Shown one piece after another: positions 18,419 to 25,512 of a DNA stretch of 35,209 nucleotides. The DNA is from Vibrio sp. (GTDB lineage: Bacteria; Pseudomonadota; Gammaproteobacteria; Enterobacterales; Vibrionaceae): assembly GCA_028131545.1 (NCBI GenBank), contig JAOICL010000024.1, positions 1-35,209 of the forward strand, in the 5' to 3' direction. How positions within the stretch are numbered: position 1 is the first letter of the stretch; each line of letters opens with the position of its first letter. Below the pieces are notes generated by a model. It was not told the DNA's origin and ran no database searches. It was given only the letters and a program-made list of their open reading frames with translations. The position numbers were made by a program, and so were the translations under genes.

Positions 18419-18446
18419 AAATCCGTCCTTGCTCGTAATGACTCAA

Positions 18447-18475
18447 AATATATCCATTTTTGAGAATGATGTAAC
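18447..18475 (-). promoter_or_regulatory. probable promoter of the pxpBC-transporter operon
   Basis: On the minus strand GTTACA (18475-18470) and TATATT (18452-18447) are 17 bases apart, giving a start near 18440 and a short leader before pxpB at 18418. The -35 match is four of six and the -10 match is five of six. Confidence 0.5.
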
Positions 18476-18509
18476 ACTAAAGCTCGAACGAAAGTACATT
18501 TACATTCAT

Positions 18510-18580
18510 ACGATCACAAATCGTGTCATGATTTTGGTGAGCACGATCACTAAGATTGATACTATCTGCATAAGATTGAT
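18510..18580. promoter_or_regulatory. candidate operator repeats upstream of pxpB
   Basis: Two structures lie upstream of the predicted pxpB promoter. One is the palindrome ACGAT-cacaa-ATCGT (18510-18524). The other is a pair of identical TAAGATTGAT direct repeats at 18551-18560 and 18571-18580, spaced 20 bases apart, close to two helical turns. Their position suits an activator. No regulator gene is nearby. Function is inferred. Confidence 0.35.
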
Positions 18581-18703
18581 GACTAATTCATCAATAAGTT
18601 TTACGTTATCTTTTCTGTACGTATCATTGACTTTAGGTGTCAGGCATTGATTTTAAGTACTAGGCATAGCCATTAGCTATATCGTGATCCGTAAATACTG
18701 GCC

Positions 18704-18756
18704 AGCCTCCACATGTAATTGATGAAGAACTAACACCTAATAACGTGGTGGAGGCT
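18704..18756. repeat. 9-bp inverted repeat in a 449-base non-coding region
   Basis: AGCCTCCAC (18704-18712) is inverted as GTGGAGGCT (18748-18756) with 35 bases between. It lies between the divergent pxpB and the 93-residue gene. The whole stretch 18419-18867 shows no convincing gene. The frame open on the plus strand at 18429-18650 has no ribosome binding site or protein-like composition. Confidence 0.45.
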
Positions 18757-18867
18757 AGATTTTATCGTATGAGAGAGAAGTTAACCGTCCGCTGACAGTT
18801 TTTTGTCATAACTCTTAAACAATCTTTTTAGGAAAGTCTATTCTTAATTGTAGAGAGGAGAAATACT

Positions 18868-19149
18868 ATGGAAAAATATGTAATTAGCACTAACGACACC
18901 AACTATGAATTTGAAGGTGAGGTGCTAGCACGACGTGAAAAAACCCGTTTAAACCCAAATGAAGTCACGCTGTATAAAACGGCTTCAGGTAAGTATGTTG
19001 AATACCAATCATTCGGTAAAGCGGTAACCGTGTACGATTCGGAAGAAGCACTGTTAGATAACGCGAGTAAAACCCTATTAAGAGAAGCAGGTTATGATAT
19101 TCCAGACCTTGCTGATAAAGGTCCTCAGAAAAAAGTAGTTCAGCTATAA
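18868..19149 (+). CDS. small protein of unknown function, 93 residues
   Basis: I do not recognise this family. The gene looks real: AGAGGAG stands seven bases before ATG 18868, and a strong terminator follows 30 bases after the stop. The product is hydrophilic and acidic with no signal peptide or membrane helix. It reads as an N-terminal beta-rich part (MEKYVISTNDTNYEFEGEVLARR), then EVTLYKTASGKYVEYQSFGKAVTVYDS, then a helical tail. The pattern FxGExLA...LYKTxxGKYV loosely recalls small proteins annotated as hypothetical in plasmids and phages of other phyla, but I cannot confirm a relation. It is convergent with the olsF-like operon and is probably transcribed alone. Confidence 0.75.
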   Translation: MEKYVISTNDTNYEFEGEVLARREKTRLNPNEVTLYKTASGKYVEYQSFGKAVTVYDSEEALLDNASKTLLREAGYDIPDLADKGPQKKVVQL

Positions 19150-19182
19150 TACAGACCTAAAAATTACTGTCCCCTATATCAA

Positions 19183-19243
19183 AAAAACCCACGATTCTTT
19201 TATCTATTTTTTAACTAAAAAAGAAAAAGAATCGTGGGTTTTT
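19183..19243. terminator. long bidirectional rho-independent terminator
   Basis: CCCACGATTCTTT (19188-19200) and AAAGAATCGTGGG (19226-19238) form a perfect 13-pair stem flanked by A and T runs. The 25-base loop contains an inner T-run and A-run that can extend the stem. It serves the 93-residue gene (plus) and the olsF-like operon (minus). Confidence 0.9.
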
Positions 19244-19281
19244 AATTTTAATTTATGACTAATAATATGTCGCTTGAAACA

Positions 19282-21039
19282 TCACTCGTTAATGGTATCC
19301 GCAAGGTAATTTTTCGCTTTATCTTGCCCCATATATTTCCCTAACGTCTTTACCGGCACATTTTTCAGATTGACAACTATCAACCCATCTAATGCGTTGT
19401 TAAATGCTGGATCAACATTAAAGCAAACCAACTTACCATTCATTCCCAAATACTGCCTTAATAGCACTGGCAAGCCTTTGTTCTTTTCCATACGAGTCAA
19501 TACTTTCGATAACAGACTCACATTACCCAGTGCAGTTAACATTCCGGTTTTCCAAAAAGTTTCTTTCGCTTCAACTAACGGTGTCGAAGGCGTAACTAAA
19601 GAGGCTTTTGTTGTATCGTAATGATGGATAGACAACGTCGCAGCCATTAACTGGCGTGCAATTAAGCTGTAATCGCTACTAATGCTGACAGGGCCAAACA
19701 AATGGTCGTACTGAGGATGACGGTGAACAAATTCTGCAATACCCTTCCATAACAATAATAAAGAATTCAAATTTCTTTGATACTGTTTTGCTACCACTGA
19801 ACGGCCAAGTTCAATGCTATTACCCATGGTATCGATAAAAGGTTGTTCAAATTGGAATAAGCTCTTCGTATACAGTGCATTCAGCCCTTTTTGTTCTATA
19901 AGCTGATCAACCAAGCCTAAACGATAACTTCCCACTAAACACTGATCTTTCGTATTCCATACAAATAATTGGTGGTAATACAAATCATATTCATCGACAT
20001 CACACGCTAAACCACTGCCTTCGCCGACTTCACGAAAACTTTCTTCTCTAACTCGTCCAATTTCCATCATCATCTGAGGAATCGCATGGGAAGGCGCACA
20101 ATAAACTTCAAAATCACCTTGAGTTAGTAATTTCATATCAGCTGGTAATTGCGACAGTTCCTGAACTAAAACATCGGACATGATCGCATCAATAATCGGC
20201 GTATCGAAACTGGTGATCGCGGGTTTTTCTTCAACGTCTGGTTTTGGCCCCATTAAATAGGTATTCAGACGGAGATAATTCACCATGTCACGTTCATTAT
20301 CAAAATTCTTTAGCTCTGAATAAGGCAAGGTATGCCCAATTGACAGTTCAATCGTTTGATTTTTTTTGTTCAACAGCTCTCTACCCAGCATCGCTGTTCT
20401 CAATAAAGGGTGAACTCGACCAGCACGATAAAACCATGTACTGTTTTTACCGCCAATAAAAACGGGGACAACTGGAGTTTGATGACGTTTTATAAATTTA
20501 GCGACCGATAACCGCCATTCGTTATCACGTAATACATGACCTTGCTCATCATCGTACGTCGACACTTCTCCAGCAGGGAAAATCACTAAAAGCCCGCCAT
20601 TCTCAAGATGCTTATGCGCATCTCGAATCGCTTGAACATTAGTTCGCTGAGCTTGTTTTCCTTCGAATACATCAATACCGATAAATAAGTCATCAATTTC
20701 GGGAATGCGCTTTAGCATTTCGTTTGCTAACACTTTCACGTCATCACGCAATTTGCCTAGCATTTCAGCGAGAATGACACCTTCGACGCCACCTAAAGGG
20801 TGATTGGCAACAATGACAACGGGCCCTTCTTTAGGGATATTTTGAACGTTTTCTTCGTTAAACGCATAACGAATACCCAACGCTTGTAATGTATATCCCA
20901 TAAATTCCGTTGAATTTAAATCTAACGGTCGCTTTTGGTAGTGCTTATCTAATTGAGATAAACCCGTGACCCATTCAACTGTTTTTTCAGCTATCCCAAA
21001 GGGTGTCTTCCTTGGTAAGCGAAATGGACTCGTAATCAT
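19282..21039 (-). CDS. olsF: OlsF-type bifunctional acyltransferase (PlsC-like plus GNAT-like domain)
   Basis: The 585-residue protein joins two acyltransferase domains. The N-terminal part (about 60-280) is PlsC-like, with motif I NHPLGGVEG (His80, and an acidic Glu where the classic HX4D motif has Asp), then FPAGEVSTYDDEQG and PVVPVFIGGKNS. The C-terminal part (about 295-585) resembles OlsB-type N-acyltransferases: IGRVREESFREVGEGSG, VWNTKDQCLVGSYRLG, ELGRSVVAKQYQRNLNSLLLLWKGIAEFV and FGPVSISSDYS. This is the layout of OlsF, which makes ornithine lipids in some gammaproteobacteria and Bacteroidetes by N- and O-acylation. It is the last gene of a seven-gene operon. AAGGGAAA precedes the ATG. 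Acceptor identity (ornithine or another amino acid) cannot be read from sequence. Confidence 0.85.
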   Translation of the reverse strand: MITSPFRLPRKTPFGIAEKTVEWVTGLSQLDKHYQKRPLDLNSTEFMGYTLQALGIRYAFNEENVQNIPKEGPVVIVANHPLGGVEGVILAEMLGKLRDDVKVLANEMLKRIPEIDDLFIGIDVFEGKQAQRTNVQAIRDAHKHLENGGLLVIFPAGEVSTYDDEQGHVLRDNEWRLSVAKFIKRHQTPVVPVFIGGKNSTWFYRAGRVHPLLRTAMLGRELLNKKNQTIELSIGHTLPYSELKNFDNERDMVNYLRLNTYLMGPKPDVEEKPAITSFDTPIIDAIMSDVLVQELSQLPADMKLLTQGDFEVYCAPSHAIPQMMMEIGRVREESFREVGEGSGLACDVDEYDLYYHQLFVWNTKDQCLVGSYRLGLVDQLIEQKGLNALYTKSLFQFEQPFIDTMGNSIELGRSVVAKQYQRNLNSLLLLWKGIAEFVHRHPQYDHLFGPVSISSDYSLIARQLMAATLSIHHYDTTKASLVTPSTPLVEAKETFWKTGMLTALGNVSLLSKVLTRMEKNKGLPVLLRQYLGMNGKLVCFNVDPAFNNALDGLIVVNLKNVPVKTLGKYMGQDKAKNYLADTINE

Positions 21040-21080
21040 TGTTTTCCCTTATACTACTTTTATTAAAAGGTCACGGTTAC

Positions 21081-21524
21081 TTAGCGTACGAAAGACGCAA
21101 GAAATCCATTCTCTGATTTAAGATCTTTAATGCTAAGAAAAGCACCTGAAAGCCAAACAATACATGCCATGATAAAGAGCAAACCACCATCATCACCGAC
21201 AATCTTGCCTGCGCTATCAAATTCCGGCATCACAATACCTAGCGGAGTAAACAAATGGAAGAAGATAGCACCAGTCATAATGCCAACACTCATGATCGCA
21301 CCAAGGCCATGAAAACGAGTAAAGAGTAAAATAGCCGCAATCAATTCAGCAAAGCCGATCAGGTAGCCGCCAATATCACCAAACCAATGTAAGCCAGACC
21401 ATTCTCCTAACGTACCAAAAATATGATCCGTTTCGTAAGAACCTGTAAATTTAAAGGCTAACGACTGAACAAAAACAAAGGCAATAAACGCAGAAGGTAG
21501 GTGTTTTTGTACTTGAAATTTCAT
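21081..21524 (-). CDS. small four-helix membrane protein, DoxX-like
   Basis: The 147-residue protein has four predicted membrane segments: about 10-27, 45-67 (HWFGDIGGYLIGFAELIAAILLF), 74-96 and 112-132. The pattern, with FxFTGS near the first helix and GxAELxAAILLFT in the second, resembles the DoxX/DoxD superfamily, whose members are often quinone-linked or of unknown role. It lies 37 bases after the YHS gene and 41 before olsF. DoxX-like and YHS genes are commonly neighbours. The assignment to DoxX is by pattern only. Confidence 0.7.
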   Translation of the reverse strand: MKFQVQKHLPSAFIAFVFVQSLAFKFTGSYETDHIFGTLGEWSGLHWFGDIGGYLIGFAELIAAILLFTRFHGLGAIMSVGIMTGAIFFHLFTPLGIVMPEFDSAGKIVGDDGGLLFIMACIVWLSGAFLSIKDLKSENGFLASFVR

Positions 21525-21561
21525 TGTATTTCCCTATATATAAATGAGTATATGTGGTCTT

Positions 21562-21996
21562 CTATTTTTCAATAGAAGGCCAGTTTGTATTCGCTTGTGC
21601 AATGTGTTTTGAACGGTCTTTATCCCATAATGCTTTAATGTCTGCATCATAGTTAAGGTACAACTTACCATCAACAATTGCCCATTGATCAGGTTCACCC
21701 GGTGCAAGGTCATTCTTAGCTGAAACAGCCCAAGCACAATAGCCACCAAATTGAGGTGCATACGCTTCAGGATCGGCGACAAATTTATCTAAATTGTCTT
21801 GTGAAGCAAATAACCACTCAGCTCCTTTATAGGTGGTTGTAAAGGCTTCTTTTCCTTCCACTGGTTTCCCTTCGGTAAAGTAGGCCACGGAATCATAGCC
21901 ACTGATCGCTTTATTGCTAAAAAAGCCTGTGTAGATCTCATCAGCCATTGCGTGAGAAGTAAACAATAAGATGAGTACTGATAACCATTTAGACAT
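21562..21996 (-). CDS. secreted YHS-domain protein
   Basis: The 144-residue product has a signal peptide (1-18, cut after HAMA) and a YHS-type domain: GYDSVAYFTEGKPVEG, then EAFTTTYKGAEWLFASQDNLDKFVADPEAYAPQFGGYCAWAVS. Such proteins are periplasmic, and some YHS domains bind metals. The function here is unknown. AAAGGAAA precedes ATG 21996. It is fifth in the operon, 30 bases after the NRDE gene. Confidence 0.88.
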   Translation of the reverse strand: MSKWLSVLILLFTSHAMADEIYTGFFSNKAISGYDSVAYFTEGKPVEGKEAFTTTYKGAEWLFASQDNLDKFVADPEAYAPQFGGYCAWAVSAKNDLAPGEPDQWAIVDGKLYLNYDADIKALWDKDRSKHIAQANTNWPSIEK

Positions 21997-22026
21997 GTGT
22001 ATTTCCTTTTCATGATCCTAGTGAAT

Positions 22027-22815
22027 TTAAGAATTATAAGTATGGACTGTCTGCTCATTATCGACATCGCTCATTTGGCTTACCAATAACGGATAAGCGG
22101 TCATACTCACATTACTCTTCATAAGACAGGGAGAGTTAGCAAAATATTTCATGATTGGCACTTTGTTTTTGACTTCAATATGGGTGAAGCTCACTGTTTT
22201 TGCATCAGAGCGATGCATACAAGGTGATAAATGTGCGAGATCTTCATGGTGATGTGCATGATATTGGTAATGTTTTTCTCTTTGCGGTTCTACATTTTGA
22301 TCACGACCAATTAACGCCAAATAACTTTGCTCTCTGTAAACCATAACATTATCAAAATCGACCCCAGAAGAAAAAACCGGCTCTTCCAGCACCCTACTAT
22401 TTAGATAATGCCCATCCCATTCCATAGCAAATACATGCCCTTTATGGCGAGTCAACTCACTATCAAAGATAACTAATGTAAAAGGGGCGTACTGGTTTAA
22501 AGATAATTGATTCAGGGCTTCAAACACCTGCTGAACATTACGGCTGGCTGATAACGCTCTGACCAACTGACCTCGGCTGATTAAGATTCCCTTTGGTATG
22601 TCACCTTGATACAGGTTCAATAAACACACTGATAAGCCAAATTCGTTGGTTGCAATCCAACTGCCCTGCCCAACCGGGTCAATCGGCATCATCACTTGAG
22701 TATGATGTACTTTAAATGATTGAGGGGATAAAGCCGCTTCACGGGTACGCTGTTCATCTCGATTAAAAAAAATTTCATAGCCCTGAGGAGTCAACATCCA
22801 AGTTAAAGAACACAT
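22027..22815 (-). CDS. NRDE/TANGO2-family protein
   Basis: The 262-residue cytoplasmic protein starts MCSLTWMLTPQGYEIFFNRDEQRTREAALSP when read in two parts (MCSLTWMLTP, then QGYEIFFNRDEQ and on). It contains the family-defining NRDE motif. Cys2 becomes N-terminal after Met removal, as expected for an Ntn-hydrolase-like fold. GQGSWIATNEFGLSVCLLN follows. The eukaryotic homologue TANGO2 has been tied to lipid and heme handling, but no bacterial activity is established. It starts two bases after the DinB-like gene, so the two are tightly coupled. Confidence 0.88.
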   Translation of the reverse strand: MCSLTWMLTPQGYEIFFNRDEQRTREAALSPQSFKVHHTQVMMPIDPVGQGSWIATNEFGLSVCLLNLYQGDIPKGILISRGQLVRALSASRNVQQVFEALNQLSLNQYAPFTLVIFDSELTRHKGHVFAMEWDGHYLNSRVLEEPVFSSGVDFDNVMVYREQSYLALIGRDQNVEPQREKHYQYHAHHHEDLAHLSPCMHRSDAKTVSFTHIEVKNKVPIMKYFANSPCLMKSNVSMTAYPLLVSQMSDVDNEQTVHTYNS

Positions 22816-22817
22816 GA

Positions 22818-23372
22818 TTACTGCCCTCGTCGATAAGTGGCTGTTGCTGGCGCAACACCAAAACCCGCGGATGTTTTCACATTAAGTAATGACGCTATGA
22901 CCTTCGACATTGCATAATGATGAGTCGCGTGCAGTGCAGCAAAAGACAACTCTCTTTCAAACGTAGAGTTAACATCAACACTGTCCGTTTTAGACAACGT
23001 AACTTCTGCCGTTACCGTTACTGGACGACATAAACGTTCTGGTTTAATCACGTTAATTCGCTGCATCAGCTCCATAATTTCAGTCTGAGCAATCGCTAAA
23101 TTTGATTCAACGGGATGACCGCGACGTCTTAGGTTGTAATCAATGTGATCGTCGGCCTCCATAACAGCATGGAAAAGATCGAGCCAATGTCGGAAATGCT
23201 CTCCGATAGAACTGGTAAAGTGGCTAGACACAATCGTTGTGTATTCTGTTTGATTAATGGAATCTAAAAATTCAACACCTTGTTCCAGTACCTCTAAACA
23301 CCCTTGTATTAAGGGAGAAAGCGGTCGCTTAAGCACTTCATGATGCTCGGCTTCTAAAATCGCTTGGGTCAT
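22818..23372 (-). CDS. DinB-like four-helix protein
   Basis: The 184-residue soluble protein is helical throughout. It has the DinB/YfiT pattern of well-spaced His residues: SSHFTSSIGEHFRHWLDLFHAVM in the first half and AALHATHHYAMSKVIASLL near the end, which could form a three-His metal site. DinB relatives include thiol-dependent transferases and metalloproteins of unknown role. The C-terminal tail GFGVAPATATYRRGQ is conserved-looking. It lies 18 bases after the ATP-grasp gene and 2 before the NRDE gene. Confidence 0.82.
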   Translation of the reverse strand: MTQAILEAEHHEVLKRPLSPLIQGCLEVLEQGVEFLDSINQTEYTTIVSSHFTSSIGEHFRHWLDLFHAVMEADDHIDYNLRRRGHPVESNLAIAQTEIMELMQRINVIKPERLCRPVTVTAEVTLSKTDSVDVNSTFERELSFAALHATHHYAMSKVIASLLNVKTSAGFGVAPATATYRRGQ

Positions 23373-23390
23373 GATTATCGTCCTTGTTAA

Positions 23391-24551
23391 TTAATCCGTC
23401 TCAGGGTATTTTTCTGTTAATGCCGCTTCTTCACGCCATGCTTTTAACAATGCTTTTATAGACGGTGTTTTATGCCCTCTTTGACGTTGCTGGGCACCAA
23501 TTTTAAACAGAATACGATATTGCTTAAGTAACATCGAAAATATATCGATTAACTTCGTATTACTATCCCAAATATGCGCAGCTTCACTGCTCGCTCCATT
23601 CACTTCCAAAATAGTAAAGTGCTCACCCTGCATAAAAGAAGTCATATCACGAAATTTGATGTCTAATCGACCATAGTGAAACCCATCAAAATCATCAAAA
23701 ATAGCATCTAATCTATCCGTTAATGCCTGAGTGATGTAGTCATTTCCATCCTTAAAAATGGACCCTCGACTATGGCTTCCCGCAAACGCTAAGCGTACTT
23801 CCTGACCTTCATCAATGATATCATCAAGATGATCAGTATGACGAGGGAAATACAAATGCGTTAATTGACCCGCTCTAGGACAATCTTCAATTAATTGCTT
23901 TAATGTTCGTTGACCATCGCCCATCACACTCGGAGTATATTTCAGCGTAACCGAAATAATCTCTCCTTTTTTTTGATTGGGGTAACGCACATAAAACACC
24001 CCAGCTTCCGCTTCATAGGGGGCTTTTTCTTGAATCAAAAAGCGAGCATTGCTAGGGAAGCTCTCAAAATAAGCGGCCAGTTGATCGATCGTTTTCACCA
24101 ACTTAACGCCAGCACCCCGACACCCTAAATCCGGTTTTGCTACAACAGGGAAATCGATCTCCTTTTCTTTCATCAAAGACAGTGCATGATCAACTTGTGT
24201 CTCAATACTGTCAGTACTGGAACGTGTCACTGTCACAAAAGGAGAGACCCACTGGTTAGCATCATGACCCGCAAGGGACAAAATATCATGCTTTGATTCT
24301 CCAACCATACCACTGAGTTTAATGCTCGGATTGGCGATCAAAGGCAACGTAATATCGCCATAACGAAGGCCTTGGCATACGCTTTGTAATAAAACTGGCG
24401 CATAAAAGAACCAACTAGGAAGAAATTCGAAGGGAGAGACGGATTTCGTATTGTCTTGAATAAGAGGAGGCATTCCTGCATTGACGCGCCCTTCTGGTAT
24501 CAACGTCAATGGTCGAGACAAATCCGTATTATTTATTGTTATATTTTCCAT
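23391..24551 (-). CDS. ATP-grasp ligase-like protein
   Basis: The 386-residue cytoplasmic protein has an ATP-grasp fold in residues about 125-345. The nucleotide-binding FPVVAKPDLGCRGAGVKLV and FLIQEKAPYEAEAGVFYVRYP are followed by a Mg-binding end with HYGRLDIKFRD and ILEVNGASSEAAHIWD. ATP-grasp enzymes of this shape join a carboxylate to an amine or thiol through an acyl-phosphate, as D-Ala-D-Ala ligase does. The N-terminal 100 residues carry a conserved-looking PSWFFYAPVLLQSVCQGLRYG that I cannot assign. It is second in the operon, eight bases after dedA. The substrate is unknown. In this operon an amino-acid or lipid headgroup ligation is conceivable. Confidence 0.83.
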   Translation of the reverse strand: MENITINNTDLSRPLTLIPEGRVNAGMPPLIQDNTKSVSPFEFLPSWFFYAPVLLQSVCQGLRYGDITLPLIANPSIKLSGMVGESKHDILSLAGHDANQWVSPFVTVTRSSTDSIETQVDHALSLMKEKEIDFPVVAKPDLGCRGAGVKLVKTIDQLAAYFESFPSNARFLIQEKAPYEAEAGVFYVRYPNQKKGEIISVTLKYTPSVMGDGQRTLKQLIEDCPRAGQLTHLYFPRHTDHLDDIIDEGQEVRLAFAGSHSRGSIFKDGNDYITQALTDRLDAIFDDFDGFHYGRLDIKFRDMTSFMQGEHFTILEVNGASSEAAHIWDSNTKLIDIFSMLLKQYRILFKIGAQQRQRGHKTPSIKALLKAWREEAALTEKYPETD

Positions 24552-24559
24552 AATAAACC

Positions 24560-25132
24560 TTAAGCAAAGCGTTTACTGATTGCTTTATTGAGCAGTAATA
24601 ACACAACAAAAATGCTGCCTATTACCATCCATTTTTGTGTTGGTGAATCAAGCCATTCACTATTACCGACGGCATAAATGCCCCAAAAAACAAACGCTGT
24701 CCATAACGTGGTTGCAATTAAAACAGCCGATAAAAACACCCAAACTGAAATATTAAAAAAGCCACTTAATGTAAAACCAACAGTCCGCATACCAGGGATG
24801 AATCGCATGATAAACAAACTCATAAAGGCATGGTGATGCAGTTGATGACTTATCTTATCGACGTACTTATTTGATAGAGCCTTTTCCCGTAAGCGATTAA
24901 ATCGACGGCCACTTTTCCCCATATAATATAAGCCCAGATCACCTGTGCTAATGCCAATAAAAATCGCTAATAAAGCCATCGAAAGAGGCATGCTGTCTTG
25001 TACAGCAAGACCCGCCGCCGTCACAATGGCTAAGTCTTCTAATAAATAGGACAGCAGAATAATACCGACGACCATCACACCGATGGAATCAGTATGGGTA
25101 TTCATCCACGCTAAAACAGATTCAATCATCAT
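24560..25132 (-). CDS. DedA-family (VTT domain) inner membrane protein
   Basis: This protein of about 190 residues matches the DedA/SNARE-associated family. It has a first helix region with LLSYLLEDLAIVTAAGLAV, then GDLGLYYMGKSGRRF, the amphipathic FIMRFIPGMRTVGFTLSGFF that carries the conserved Arg-Phe-Pro-Gly signature, and two C-terminal helices. DedA proteins flip or transport undecaprenyl phosphate or phospholipids and maintain proton-motive force. I place the start at ATG 25132 (MMIESVLAW). The frame is open to 25204, but the extra 24 residues lack a family counterpart. It is the first gene of the operon that ends with olsF. Confidence 0.88.
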   Translation of the reverse strand: MMIESVLAWMNTHTDSIGVMVVGIILLSYLLEDLAIVTAAGLAVQDSMPLSMALLAIFIGISTGDLGLYYMGKSGRRFNRLREKALSNKYVDKISHQLHHHAFMSLFIMRFIPGMRTVGFTLSGFFNISVWVFLSAVLIATTLWTAFVFWGIYAVGNSEWLDSPTQKWMVIGSIFVVLLLLNKAISKRFA

Positions 25133-25251
25133 TTTTCTCACTATAAAAAGCAGTGAATGTACTATTAAAAGGGAAAAACATTCAGCAACATGCTGGTATA
25201 ACACCAGATTTTATAGAATCTAGATAATGCAAATCACATGCTGTGTTTCTT

Positions 25252-25270
25252 GGAACATATAGGAACATAT
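25252..25270. repeat. direct repeat GGAACATAT with 10-bp period
   Basis: GGAACATAT occurs at 25252-25260 and 25262-25270, one helical turn apart, in the 380-base divergent region between dedA and the EAL gene. It could bind a tandem regulator. Nothing else distinctive is seen in 25133-25512 apart from AT-rich promoter-like sequence (TTGAAA near 25438, TATAAA near 25463). Confidence 0.4.
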
Positions 25271-25512
25271 CCCTATAAAAAAAGATACGATAAACCCTAC
25301 TGTATGTAAGAGAAGACCGCCATAAGATGATTTTTCATTCATATGATTGGGTGTACTCTTCCGATAACACCACCTTAAAATGGCATTCAATACCAAAAAT
25401 GTGAATTGCTTAATGAAAAAACATTGAAATTACATCCTTGAAAGCCGCATCTTGATTTAGACTATAAATACAGCAGATAAAGGATTAAATTGATGAAGAT
25501 AGGCCAAACTCA

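Noticed and set aside
18429..18650. 73-codon open frame on the plus strand in the region between pxpB and the 93-residue gene
   Set aside because: No ribosome binding site, composition unlike a protein, and it overlaps the predicted pxpB promoter and operator repeats.
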